Notes under the pieces: generated by a model
What the model was told of the DNA's origin: nothing
The model's database searches: none
What the model saw: the letters and a program-made list of their open reading frames with translations, nothing else
NCBI GenBank assembly: GCA_028023455.1
Contig: JAQFVV010012446.1
Coordinates: 496,001-560,000, forward strand
DNA: 64,000 nucleotides
Reading direction: 5' to 3'
Source of the DNA: Epiperipatus broadwayi
Taxonomy: Eukaryota > Onychophora > Udeonychophora > Euonychophora > Peripatidae
Shown here: positions 21,813 to 33,802 of the stretch, one piece after another
Numbering within the stretch: the first letter of the stretch is position 1
How the letters are laid out: every line of letters starts with the position of its first letter
Program-made: the position numbers and the translations under genes

Positions 21813-22188
21813 ATATAGAGCTCACAAAACAAGCTTTTAACAAGCTTTGTAGAATATCCCCAACCTCAGACCAGTTTCTGCTACTGGAATTCTCAGTGAG
21901 GTGCCAGGATATTCAATCATTAGATTAAAAATACCAGGACAACCATATGTCTTCCAATCCAGCTATCTAACTTAAATATGGATATCTGAAATTTTCAGAT
22001 TTTCTACTTAATGGTTATACATTAGATAAAGTGCTTTGCTTGTCCTGGTATTTTTAATCTAATGACTGAATATCCTAATATCCTAACACCTCACTAAGGA
22101 CACCAGTAGCAGAAACCGATCTGATGTTGGGGATATTCTACAAAACTTGTTAAGAGTGTGTTTTGTGAGCTCTATATATAACAGAGAT
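21813..22188. mobile_element. Fold-back (hairpin) element
   Basis: The left arm starts TATAGAGCTCACAAAACAAGC and runs through TTTGTAGAATATCCCCAAC, GTTTCTGCTACTGG and ATTAGATTAAAAATACCAGG to about 21,945. The right arm (about 22,038-22,188) is its reverse complement at roughly 85 percent by eye. A loop of about 90 bases separates them. There is no ORF. Phrases such as ATATCCCCA...GTTTCTG and TGAGGTGCC resemble the 15.1 kb and 58.3 kb repeats, so they may form one wider family. Confidence 0.75.
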
Positions 22189-23548
22189 ATAAATACCATT
22201 AAAATAAAGATCGTTAAATCAATAGAAAGGATGGTAACTTTGTTTTTGAAGAAAGGCCCTGAATTTTAGCATGTGCGGAATGATGATTTAGTTAATAGGT
22301 TTTCAAACTTAAGATGTTGTATAGAAAATATTTAAATTATATTATATAACTGTCAGCGCAGTATAAAGTTAGGAATTATATGGATTATCCTATTCACTTA
22401 TTAATATCCATTTATGACAAAATAAGATTAGCTGAACTCCAGAAACAAAAGTAAATCGATGAAAAGTAAACGTGATGTTTATCATAACTATACAACCCAT
22501 TCTATAAAATGCACTTACGTTCACAAATATAACAAACATGTTGGGTTTTTTCTTTTACCCCATATTATGTATCACCTTCAACTACTTTCCTGGACATGTA
22601 GTTTTTCTTAGAAGGTTCAGAACTTTCTCTAGCTGTAGTGTACATTGGATTCAATACTTAAGGCTACTTTACATTTGGAGTAATATTTATAATGTAAATC
22701 ATGTCTGACTCAAATAAAAGTCATGTGTAAATTCAAGAGAAAATATTTATTAGAAAATGCATTATTCTTCGTTCTCTATACATGACAATGGCCCAAGAGA
22801 AACCTTACAAACCTAGAATGTTTATTAAGAAATCGAATAATTATATCATGTCCCTTGATTTTCTGAAACTATACAAATCTCATGTAAGCACGCATGCCTA
22901 TTTAATAAGGAACAAAAGTTTTTAATAATATGATAACATTCTCGATAAAAATTGGAAATCGATTTTGATTCTCTTATTAAATTTCAGTAAGAGAGCCATT
23001 CTTACAGTTAAGTTTATCTATTCTCGGATTTATATAATTTTTTTAAAAATTATCCACTGACACATCACACAAACTGAAATTCTGAATACTTTATACCAAC
23101 AAGACTGTTTTTTCTCTTTCGGTTTTAAATATATTTCTGCAAATATAGATAATTGAATGAACAAAAAAAAAAAAGAAGTTTATTAAATATGTAACGTCAA
23201 GAATATAGCTCTATTTTTCGGAATCCAATAAATCCGAATCCATTACCATGACAATTTAGACTCAAGGTTGCCCCAAAAATGATTTAAACATAAACAAAGC
23301 CATAAATAACACGCACCTTTTGTTATATCAATGCATATCTATTTTATCAGATAAAAATCATCTTTGTTTAAATAATACTTTGGAAATCTTGGTTATAAAT
23401 TGTCTTAGTATTATATTCAAAAACTGTTAATATCATGAAATAAATACATATAAATCAGCTTTAATATATATTGTAAAGGATGGAAAGATCTACCCTTTCC
23501 ATTAAAGTGCCATTTATGTTTTTAAAAAATCTTTAATTTAGCTTTGAT
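22189..23548. other. Noncoding AT-rich stretch
   Basis: No supported gene. Nothing here matches the missing gag or RT part of the gypsy element that follows. Confidence 0.5.
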
Positions 23549-23710
23549 GTATGAATTTCTATATAGGTAGATGTTGTTGTTAGTAATTGTTATCATTATT
23601 TAGTTCATTTTTATTTTATTTTTATTTTGGTATGAATTTCTATATAGGTAGATGTTGTTGTTAGTAATTGTTATCATTATTTAGTTCATTTTTATTTTAT
23701 TTTTATTTTG
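23549..23710. repeat. Exact 81 bp tandem duplication
   Basis: The segment starting GTATGAATTTCTATATAGG and ending TTTTATTTTG at 23,549-23,629 is repeated at 23,630-23,710 with no difference I can see. A third GTAT marks the exit. Confidence 0.9.
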
Positions 23711-23889
23711 GTATATGCCTATATTGGTGATTGTGGAATTTAAATGGCAATGATTATGTATAAATTCATATATCTATGTGTATATAGATATTATATAAAT
23801 ATTAGCATATAAATTGCTTTGATATATATTTAGATTGTATTTTTATTTGTCAAATGTTTAGGATGTAATTTTAATGTTTGTTATTTATT

Positions 23890-25104
23890 TATTTTTGTAA
23901 ACTGCAAAACTTATTTTCTATGTGTGATAGGTTGAATGCGGCAGGTGTAAAACTAAAACTAGAAAAATGTGTATGGGAAACAACAAAATTAAATTTTCTA
24001 GGTCATACGATTTCAGATAAAGGAAAGTGCCCTCTGAATGACAAAGTTTGGGCAGTAAAAAACGCAGTAAGACCTAAAAATGTAAAACAGTTGCAAGCGT
24101 TTCTAGGTCTCGTAAATTTTTCCGAACCTTTCCAGAAAAATAAGGCAATGGGAGCAACTCCATTATATGAATTGTTACATAAAGGGCAAACATGGAACTG
24201 GACTGAAACACATGAAAAAGCTTTCAAAAAAATAAAAGATCTATTAGTATTGGATAAATTATTAGTGCATTTTGATAGCGATCAAGATGTTAGAATTGCT
24301 ACAGACGCATCAGAATGGGGAATAGGTGAGGTCCTAGCTCATCCGATAGAGGGATGTGAGCGCCCTGTGGCATATGCATCCAGAACTTTGTCGAAGGCAG
24401 AAAGAAATTACAGCCAGATAGATAAAGAGGCACTGGCAATTATATTTGCAGTGAAGAAATTCCACCAATTTATTTTTGGCCAAAAATTCGAGATAATAAC
24501 TGATCATAAGCCATTGCTGGGTATTTTCGGAACTGACTGGGCAACTCCGAAACATTTAAGTCCGCATATGTTAAGATGGCATAATATATTGAGTTCATAC
24601 GATTTTATATTGAAATACAAGAAAGGAAAGGAAATTTCCCACGCCGATGCTTTATCGAGGTTACCAGATGACAAGGAGCCAATAGAAAGTGAAATAGAAG
24701 TGAATTATATTGATAATATGAACTCCAAGGTTTTAAATAGTGAAACTGTTAAGCGGTGGACTAACGAAGATAAAGGATATCATTTGTTGACAAACTGGAT
24801 TAAGAAAGGTTGGCCCAAATGTAAACCAAAGAATTTAGCTATGGGATTTTGGGTTAACAGAGAAAATTTATCTATATGTAGGGGATGTATAGTGATGGGG
24901 GACAGAGTTGTAATACCTCCAGTAGGTAGAGATAATGTATTAAGTTTACTTCACCAAGGTCACCCGGGCATAGTGCATGCAAAAGCTTTAGCACGTAGTT
25001 ATGTCTGGTGGCCTCAAATAAATAATGATATCGAGAAATTCATTAAAAAATGTTCACCATGTCAGTCGGAAAGCTCATTGCCAGCTAAACAGTATTTATC
25101 TTGA
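23890..25104 (+). pseudogene. Ty3/gypsy pol: RNase H and integrase zinc finger (5'-truncated)
   Basis: Homology begins within the RT thumb (DRLNAAGVKLKLEKC, then LNFLGHTIS) and lacks the RT palm with its catalytic Asp pair. LQAFLGLVNF and the connection follow. RNase H comes next: TDASEWGIG, SRTLSKAERNYSQIDKEALA, then TDHKPLLGIF and HADALSRLP. The integrase HHCC finger reads HQGHPGIVHAKALARSYVWW, then CSPCQ. The style is that of K02A2.6-like Ty3/gypsy elements. A TGA follows the zinc finger at about 25,102 and separates it from the integrase core in the same frame. Gag, protease and RT palm are absent, so this is a 5'-truncated relic. The first residues of the open frame, before about 23,910, are not pol. 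Confidence 0.9.
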
Positions 25105-25974
25105 CCAAAAGCAGTTAAACCGTGGGAGCGTCTACATATAGACCGTGCAGGACCGATGGATGGAAAAATAATGCTAGTTGTGACAGACGCATACTCGAAG
25201 TGGATAGAGGGTCACCTGGTAAAGAATACAAGTGCACAGGAAACCATAAACTGCTTAAAGACAATATTCTATATACATGGCTTTCCAGAAGTGATAATAT
25301 CGGACAATGCTGCAGGATTTATAAGCGAAGAGCTGAATAAATTTTTTGATAGTTATGGAATCAAACATGTGTATGCACCACCGTATCACCCTGAATCAAA
25401 CGGATTAGTGGAGAATGCTGTAGGACAAATAAAAAAATGTTTAAAGAAGAATAAAAATGAGAATATACTACAAACTTTACGGGAATTTATGCTGAACCAG
25501 CATTCAACACCATCAACAGCGACTGGGAAATCACCAGCAGAAGTATTATGTGGGCGAAAGTTAAGAATTAAGCTAGATATTTTGCATCCCACTGCTCAAA
25601 AATTCGTGTGCAAAGAAACAGCTTGAAAATTGTTTGCAATATGTGATCCAGTATGGATAAGAGACGTTATTCGTAAAATATGGATAAAAGGAACAATTGA
25701 CAAAGTAATATCACAGCAAATATATGAAATTACAGGGCATAATGGATTAAAATATAAATGACATGTGAATCACATACGTAAAGGGGAACCGGAAGAGATG
25801 CAGATGGATATATTCGAGCAACTACAACCACAGGAAATGAGCGATAACACAGAACAGGAATTACCAGAAGACACGCTAGGGGTGATGAAAAAGAAGAGAG
25901 CGATGTTCAACATAAAGTGGAAAAAGGAAACTCGCCTAGACCCATACGCAATAAAAGAAAGCATCTCCATTTAA
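25105..25974 (+). pseudogene. Ty3/gypsy integrase core and C-terminal region
   Basis: This is in the same frame as the preceding pol part, after the stop. The catalytic triad is visible: Asp in ERLHIDRAGPM (the usual LDFAGP site), Asp in VIISDNAAGFIS, and Glu in HPESNGLVENAVG. A further TGA at about 25,624 and another near 25,759 interrupt the C-terminal part. There DPVWIRD and ITGHNGLKYK, then HVNHIRKGEP correspond to the usual DxVWxR and H-x-N-x-L-R segments. A short acidic/basic tail ends at the TAA at 25,972. The enzyme would insert element cDNA; the stops make this copy inactive. Confidence 0.88.
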
Positions 25975-26011
25975 ATGATTATGTTTGTGGGAAAAACAAT
26001 CTACTTCTGGA

Positions 26012-26667
26012 GTGAGGAGAGGAAGTGTTGTGTCTAATGGTGAAAATAAAATAACTTGTATAAATATTATTATGTAATTAAAAACTGTTATAAATATTAC
26101 TCCAGAAGTAGATATATATGTGTGTGTGTTAAACTTGAATTTGTATAAAGTAAAATATTTAGAAAGTCAAATTTTATGTAAATAAAATATTTGAAAATTA
26201 AAAACTTTAATATATAGAATGGAAATAATTAGACAATTGGAAAAGATAAGCAGCAGAGATTGGAGGGAACTGATAAGACATCAGGCAGGACTACATAAAC
26301 TGTGTAGGAGAGGATCCTGGGTCTTTTTGCTGATTTGTCTGACTGAGAACAGAACTAATAATTGTATTTTGCTGATCAGAACTTACCAGGGAGAAAAACA
26401 CAGATTATCGGATCTGAAGGTGCAAAAATCCGACTAGGGGTAAATATAACAGATCCTCCCGATCTTTTATTATTTTGTATGCCTTCAGGGCTCTCTGTAG
26501 GGTTAAGTTAAACTAATGTAAACGTTTGATATATTTAACTAAATAAATCTTAGTAATTAGTCATTCTCGTGTTGTTGTTTTATTTGTGAACTAATCTAAA
26601 TCATTTTAGTAATTTATTGTATGTTGTTTGTCCCTGTCGTTTCTCTCACTGGGGCCAATACATTACA
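26012..26667 (+). mobile_element. Gypsy polypurine tract and 3' LTR
   Basis: A purine tract GTGAGGAGAGGAAG (26,012-26,025) lies immediately before TGTTGTGTCTAATGG, a TGT start expected of an LTR. The LTR would end at CATTACA (26,667), giving a TGT...ACA pair and about 642 bp. A poly(A) signal candidate AATAAA is at about 26,541. No matching 5' LTR is seen upstream, in line with the truncated pol. The right boundary is less sure than the left. Confidence 0.6.
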
Positions 26668-27070
26668 GCAACTTCACTGTGTTCATACCTGAAAAGAGAC
26701 ATAAAAAGACACTAGGGTGGTTGACAGAGGGTACAAATATGGAATAACCCGGAAGTATTGATAACTACTTTTGGAATATTTTAATGTAGCATAATATAAC
26801 TTATTTACTTACTAATGACCATAATTCCTGACAAGCTTTCCATATCCCCTCAAATTTTGGGTACTCCATGTTGAGAACTGCTGCTATAGAGTATACAAAA
26901 TTACTAAAAGAAAAGACTTCGTTTATAAGCTCATTCAGCCCAAAATATATATTGATTTTTATAAAATGTTAACTATTACAAATGTTTACTATTGCAAATT
27001 TCTATCTAATTTAAATTATTGCCTATATTTTGCATACAATTAATCCATTTTCTTCTATAATTTATTTTTA
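26668..27070. other. Noncoding stretch
   Basis: Between the LTR and the RING pseudogene I see no gene or recognisable repeat. Confidence 0.45.
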
Positions 27071-27083
27071 GATTCAGTGAAAT

Positions 27084-27284
27084 GTGGACATTAGTACTCA
27101 GTCTGCTGAAAGCTTGGAAAACTGCTCCATTTGCTTATCGGAATTTGAAGAAGAGCAAACTGTTAGAAGATTGCTTTGCATGTATCTCTTCCATGTAAAA
27201 TGTGCGGATCGATGGCTTGCAATTACTAAACATTGTCTAATCTGCGAAATAGCAATTGAAGAAGAAAAACGTCCCACACTCTAA
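27084..27284 (+). pseudogene. RING-finger (Arkadia/RNF165-like) pseudogene fragment
   Basis: The frame encodes CSICLSEFEEEQTVRRLLC, then LFHVKCADRWLA and CLIC. This is the C-terminal RING-H2 of the RNF111/RNF165-type ubiquitin ligases (usual pattern CxIC, VRRLPCMHLFH, CVDQWL, CPIC). The first ligand His of the HxxH pair is Tyr (CMYLFH), and the Pro of CPIC is Leu. An in-frame TGA lies directly upstream (27,078-27,080) and no ATG starts the frame; the first Met would be a GTG codon. No other exons are found nearby. A retrocopy or captured exon that has decayed is the simplest reading. A functional ligase is unlikely. Confidence 0.65.
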
Positions 27285-27413
27285 TACAATCTTTCATTAA
27301 TACTCTATGCTTATATTAATAAAAACTATAAATGTTAAATGTAAAGAACATTTATTTATTTTTTGTGAGTTACTACAAAAACATGATTAAAATAATATGA
27401 TTCAGAAAGATAA

Positions 27414-27800
27414 ATGTTTGTTGTTCTTTTTTTGAAGAAATGATGAAAATATTCATAATAAATTTAAGTGAATTGAAATATTTGTTAGGGCAAAAAATAC
27501 TTGATTGTAAGACAAGATTTTACATTCAATGTGATGTAATATGATGAGATGTGCTGTGACTTCTTTTGTGTTGTCAGGAATCTCTCAGCCACTATGCCCA
27601 GAATGTTTGTTCTTTTTTTTTTGAAGAAATGATGAAAATACTCATAATAAATTTAAATGAATTGAAATATTTGTTAGGGCAAAAAATACTTGATTGTAAG
27701 ATAAAAAATTTTCATTGTATGTGATGTGATGTAATGTGATGAGATTCGCTATGACCCTCTTTTTGTGGTGTCAGGAATCTCTCAGCTACTATGCCCAGAA
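27414..27800. repeat. Tandem duplication of about 188 bp including a LINE-B 3' end
   Basis: The segment from TGTTTGTTGTTCTTTTTTTG to ACTATGCCCAGAA recurs once with minor changes (first copy about 27,414-27,602, second about 27,603-27,800). Each copy includes the LINE-B 3' terminus read in reverse (GATGTGATGTAAT, then CAGGAATCTCTCAG). Unequal exchange or slippage after the LINE insertion would explain it. Confidence 0.8.
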
Positions 27801-29095
27801 AAATCTGTTAGCCACTTTACCTTTCATTTCCATTCCCTGCCTTAAGTTTCCACATATTTTTCTCTATCCTGCTCCATTCCATTTTCACAACATAATATTT
27901 GTCAACTCCATAACTTTTATATTTAAATGCTCCTTATGTTTTCCCAAATGCAGCATAAAAACCAATAACCCACTTGCTGTGTAATCACTTTCTTTATATT
28001 TACTCTTCCACAACTTCATTATTTGTAATCTTTCTGCTTTCAGGCATTTACATTCAATTAATAGGTATCTAATATTTTCTTTGCCTTCCTTACACATCTT
28101 GCAGACTAAATCACCCACATTTATTCATTTTATATAGTTCTTTGTCACTAATAATTTTGTTTGAGCCTTAAACAGTAAACTACTTTTCTTACTATTATCA
28201 TAAATTAACTCAAATCTAATATTTCATTTACAACTCTATATATTTATACTACTTTTACTCTCCATTCTAGTTCTTCATTTCTCCAACTCTCTATTATTTA
28301 TTAATGCATCTATTCTTCTATCCCACTTCTTACCACTATAACAGTCAGCAATTCTTCTAATACAATTGGCACACCTTTTGTATAAATATACTGACATAAA
28401 TTTTTTATCCAAATTTTTGGCATACCATACTAACTTTCTCACCCATGTTGTTGCCTGTCCTTTATTCATAACTGAATTAAATAACAATTTTGGCTATACT
28501 TTTATTATCCATAAAATTGCAAATTACTAAACATTTTCATTTTACTTTTTGCATCTCTCATAAAAACTTGACCATCTCATTTCTCCTTCAAGTGCCTTCT
28601 GTGCCAGCCACACATCTGCATCTAATACATGTCTTCCTACTTCTCTTTGTATTATTTTTTAAATAATTTTTCACCTCTTTAGTAACACATAATGAATCAT
28701 TACATCATTATCATATGTTAACCCTGCTACTGCCACGACCAATACAATTTTAACCACATCATATTTATTATATGAAAACATTGTACATTTTTTTATCTTC
28801 TCTTTTCTTTATTCATCATTTTTTTCTCCCATTCATCTAAGCCATTTTTCTTGTTAATTAAGATGATTCCAAAATAGATATATACCTATTCACTATTCTT
28901 AACTTTATATTTCCTCAAAAAATTCTTGATTTTCTCTTTCCCCAATATTAATCAATATTACTTTTGTTTTTTGCTTCACTACATTTAATCCCCATCTCTT
29001 TACCCACTGTGTCCCATGTCCTCAACATAAGTTACATATCCTCCCTTCTTCCTGTGCACAAAAAGACTTCATACTGCAAATAAAGGACACTACTA
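27790..29095 (-). pseudogene. LINE-B ORF2, 3' part, minus strand
   Basis: The frame 28,118-27,885 encodes MGDLVCKMCKEGKENIRYL, then IECKCLKAER, the C-terminal zinc region also seen at 19.1, 51.8 and 55.5 kb. The frame 28,487-28,275 (LDKKFMSVYLYKRC, then GKKWDRRIDAL) matches the segment upstream of it in the copy at 55.2 kb. Decayed sequence then aligns with 54,480-55,100 as far as the RT motif C position near 29,080, where homology stops. The element is therefore 5'-truncated. Many stops and frameshifts. Confidence 0.8.
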
Positions 29096-31463
29096 TGTAT
29101 TGTAACGGCCATATTTGTACATTCATGCAGCAAAATCCAAAGTTTTGGCAAATTATACCAAGGCTGATCTAGATGATGGGTTGAGACCTCAGATCCTCCA
29201 CCAACACTCCATGACTTACTACACTATGAATGACATATATGAGGGTACACTTGGAATTTCTTAATTTGTGTGCCAGTAGTAGCAAAGGGTGGAACAAGAG
29301 ACTCAAAGAATATTAAGTAAAATTACTATACTTTAAATAAACACACACATCTACAGCTGGCTCGATAATGCATACATTAATAAGTAACACTAATAGTAAA
29401 AAACTTAACTAAGATTTAGGATCAAGAGATTTAACTAAGATTTGGGATGGATTATGAGTGATACACAACAGAATTATTATAATTTAATATATTTTACTTA
29501 ATCAATATAAATCAAATAAACAAGAGTGCATTGAAGGACACACACAGGTGGAAACAATGATGAGTAAGTTTGACAACAGTATCTCATCTGATACACTATA
29601 TTTCAAAAGAATTGATTACAATTTTAATTATCTATGGTTTCTAATCATGCCTTAATTTTACTATGCCCTCCTATTAGGTTTGCGATGGTTAAGTCTGTGA
29701 AAAATGAAGATTTATCACCTTGATATTTAATAAAATTCATTTATTAATACTTAACGAGATGCAATAAACTCCCTAATGTACAAATCAGATTGCATATTCA
29801 GATCAATGCTGAAATATTACATAACATTATTCAGGGATGAATTGGAGCTTTGTAGTATGACTTCAGATATTATAGCATTATATATTGTACCAACATTGTG
29901 TTGGCACATAATAATTTTATCTAAAAATTATTAAAACAAAAAAGTCTTTCATTAAAAGAGAATAGTATTTAAAAGTCTAAGTTTATTGCAGTTTATTGTT
30001 GAAAACGTAAATTTAAAAGTCAAAGGTTTTTGAAATAAAAGTTACAATTAATTAATTAAAAGAGGGGAGGGGGTTTGCTTTAGAAGCATCAAGTTAAAAG
30101 TTTATAAAAGAAGTTGATTTTCAAATAAATTATAAATGATTGATTAGCAAAAAATAAAAGGGAATAAAGAAAAGGGTTGAAACTAAAAGTTTTAAGTTTA
30201 AAGAGTTTTGCTAGAAACAATTAATTCATAGTTACATAAAATTAAAAGAAGTTAAAGAGTTTATTATTATTAGTTAAAATATAACTTAAAGTTTAAAAAA
30301 TATAAATCTCTTTTTATTTATGTAAAGAAAAAAGTAATCTTAAAACAAGTGTTGAATTTAGATTAAAATATACATGTGCATAAATGATAAATGCTTGTTA
30401 ATAAAATATATATATGTGCAATTATAAATATTGCATAAATACGTGCATGTTAAAATGAAATAAAGGAAAATTATATTTAAAACACAGTGATGGATACTAA
30501 TCAAAATGTAAAAACATGTTCGTAGTAGCTACTAATTGATATCTCCAACAACAGGATTAAAAGCTTATCTCAAAGGAATGCAATTAAAACAAAGAAAGAA
30601 CTTCGACAACAGATATAGCTGGAGGATATCAAAATGACAACACGTCTTAGGTATAAAGAGTCAATTTTTATCGGACAGTTCAGTTCATCTGAGTTTAGAA
30701 AACAGTATAGAGTGAACAGTTGAGAAAACACTTTTTAGTTTTGATCAATTCGTCAATTGGTCATGCAGTGTTAATAGCTCCATCAGAACATACGATGAAC
30801 TTCAAACCTTGTCCAAATACCAGTACTCTGCCTGAGATGAAGTAACAGTCACCCAATAAGTGAGAGTCACCTGAGTATCTACTGTTTTAATAATAATAGT
30901 GCCATATGAAATAAATAACTGTCCTCAACCTTAATAACAGAAGTAACCAGGATCATCAATTAACCAGAATTCCCAGCTGGCTGGTAATAAAACAATTCAA
31001 AAACACACTGGAAACACAGGAAGCAAAGAACCAAAATCTCCATGCTCCAAAAATCTGGGTATTTAATAATTTAATAACTTTCTTATTTCCATTTATAAAT
31101 TCAAAGTACTCATTGCTATCCATAAAGCCTCCAGAGTCAGTAGTAAAGGAATTCTATCGATGCATAAAGAACTATTGATGTGCATGTTGGGTTGAATGCC
31201 TTATATTTAATATTTATCATACTATTTAATACTTTGTCATTTAACATTGTTAGATTATATTTTCATGTGTATTTAAAATGTGTGTGCATGGTCATATATA
31301 AATACCTTAAATGTTTATGTTAATTAAAAAATATCTAAGGTAGTTTAAACTTTAATAATTAAATGTTAATTAAAATAAATTGTTTTTTTAAACTTAAAGC
31401 TTTATTTTGTCAGTCAATTCTTTTTGCCACTAGTTAAGGAATAACTTGTTATTAAATTAAAAA

Positions 31464-31625
31464 ATAGCTGAGCTAGTTAATGGATTTTTTGAGCGCTGTA
31501 TTATGGGCCTACTGTTCGAACATGTTAGTTTTAGACTAGCTGGTGCCTGGGATTTACTCCAAAACAAATAAAGTGTTTGGATAGTAGGGGTTTGAATCTA
31601 GCAACCGAGGTGGGCCATGATCTGG
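31464..31625 (+). repeat. Possible tRNA-derived SINE head
   Basis: TAGCTGAGCTAGTTAATGG resembles a box A region. CTGTTCGAAC, about 45 bases on, resembles box B, and GGGTTTGAATCTAGC is a second box-B-like stretch. There is no clean tRNA fold. Weak support. Confidence 0.25.
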
Positions 31626-32375
31626 AAATGTGATCGGGTTATGGGTTGCATAGCTCAATCTGATCATGGGGATTATTGACCTCTCTGCTATCAATAGTAT
31701 TCTTCACTCTGCTTAAATGTGCCGGTTCATTCACATCATACTTACATTTATAGGATTATAAATTTATTACAAACTGGGTTTAAAACTTATACACCAAGCT
31801 GTTAGGATAAGTTGATTGGTCACAGATCGAACCCAGTACAATATATATTACTATAGATATGTGCATCTCAAATATGTAGTTATTCAGGGGATTTAGTAAC
31901 AAATACTCAGTTCCCATGAACCATACAACTTGCAGTGAATAAATTGAACATATAGTTTGGTCATCGGATCAGCTTATAAAACAATCTGGACCCTTGAGTT
32001 CCAGTTCTAAAAAAGATCTGTCTGAACTAAGGAGATGGGGTGTGGATTAAAACCAGAAGCCCATTCATATAAGAAACCTATAGCAAGGTGTAAATGCATA
32101 TATGTGCCTCGTAAAGGCACGTTAGACATGCTAAATATAATATTAATTAATAATTAAAAGTACACAAATTTTGCAGTTTTGTTCCATGAAAATACCATAT
32201 TCCAGTTCATAATTAGCATTCTTAATCTGAGTTCTTAATAAATCTACATAGCTTATAATATAACTAAAAGAAAGTCAAAGCATATCTCAAACTTGACCAA
32301 TACAAATAATATGCTTTCTAACTCATTCTTGCATTTATTAACTAATTAGTTTATTACTTGCAAACATAATTCTAA

Positions 32376-32417
32376 TGATGATGATGATGATGATAATAAT
32401 AATAATAATAATAATAA
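32376..32417 (+). repeat. Microsatellite (GAT)n(AAT)n
   Basis: About six GAT/ATG units are followed by about eight AAT units. Confidence 0.9.
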
Positions 32418-33802
32418 GCTCAACGTAGTAGCTTAATAAATATATTTAGGTTTTCAGAGTGGAGATTTATGCATGCATGCTAAAGAGCAAAATTACTTAA
32501 TTTGTAGAGAGCCTCTAATCATCTCTCCCCCTCAAACTTTATTCATAGAATCAATCTCCAATCTGAACTGGACACAGCATAAATTATAAAATAAATATAT
32601 ATAAAACAAAAGGCATGACCGCAGATTAGAAGATAGAATAATAACTAAAGTTATTATTAAAAAGCATATAGAGTTTTATATTTTAAGTTAATAAAAAGGT
32701 AAGTTTACAGGTATTATTTAAAAGCAAGATTAGAATTTACAGCTTGAATCAGGTTTTACTTTATTTAAAACATTTCTTTTAGTCTTAAAAGTTTGTGCAT
32801 GTTATAGATTATTTAGCTTAAAGATTTAGTGATTCACTTATAAATTTAATAGTTATTTTTAAAGTGCATTGTGGGACAAATTATTATCACATCTTTGTTG
32901 AGGCTTCTGTAGCTGATCACCATCATTCTTAATTGGGATGGTTTCATTTCTGATATCTTTTAGGCAGGCCATAGGTCTTGAACTCTGATTTGAGCATGGA
33001 CCAATTGTCTGCCAAGGAAGGGACTGGTGTGCTTTTTCCAAAAGTTCTCATGGTCAAAAGAGTTAATGAGTGAACCCCCTTTAGCAAAATTTAACATTAT
33101 TTATACCAGAAGAATTGGTAATTTGAGTGTTCTGTTTACAGCTTTACCCAAAGTTTTCTTTAATAATTTATAATCCATAAAATGAAAACCTATGGTCATT
33201 TTCTTGGCTAAAGCAATAATGGTCAAACAGGTCACTTTTTTTTCCTAGTTTTTATTTTTAAAAGGCATTAAAATCTTGTCTTCAAGTTTGATTAATTACT
33301 TGCAGATGGTTTTTCAAGAATTACAATTTTTTTATAAAAACAGCTAACTTTTTTTAAAAGAGTTTAAGTTCATAAATGTTTTAATATATATGTGTGTGGG
33401 ACTACCACAAGAATTGAAATTTATATATGATTGCCTTTAAATAGTTTTTAACTTACTATGTGATTATTCATATAGTATGTGAACATGGATGGGGCTCGCT
33501 AACATGCATTAGCCAGAAATGGGAGTTTATTGGCTTTTTACCTCTGAGTTTAGGATCAAGGAACACCATGGTCTTTTTTTCTCAGTTGCCTGATAAGACA
33601 GAATGAATGTTTGTGTAAATGATAAATATTTTTTCCAATACATATATACAATTATGACAGACAAAAATAAATCATGAACCTTATTTCCCGGAGACTGTAA
33701 AGTCACCAACCAAGGCAGCGGTTGGTGGCCGAAGGCGGAGGGTGCTAAGAATCCCCTGATTGTGGACCCAGGCTGCCATTTAATGATGACATTTTATTTA
33801 GG

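Larger units (their letters stand above)
29096..33780. other. Noncoding region, probably old interspersed repeats
   Basis: No reading frame with recognisable motifs occurs in these 4.7 kb. The composition alternates between very AT-rich stretches (29.9-30.5 kb) and moderately balanced ones (29.1-29.3, 30.5-31.1 and 31.5-31.9 kb) that look like old repeats, but I could not assign them. Confidence 0.5.

Noticed and set aside
25492-25520. TGCTGAACCAGCATTCA in the gypsy integrase resembles the hammerhead stem II hairpin
   Set aside because: It is ordinary coding sequence of the integrase; no core boxes are near it.
26219-26437. 72-codon frame within the gypsy LTR
   Set aside because: It lies wholly inside the proposed LTR and has no motif; chance frame.
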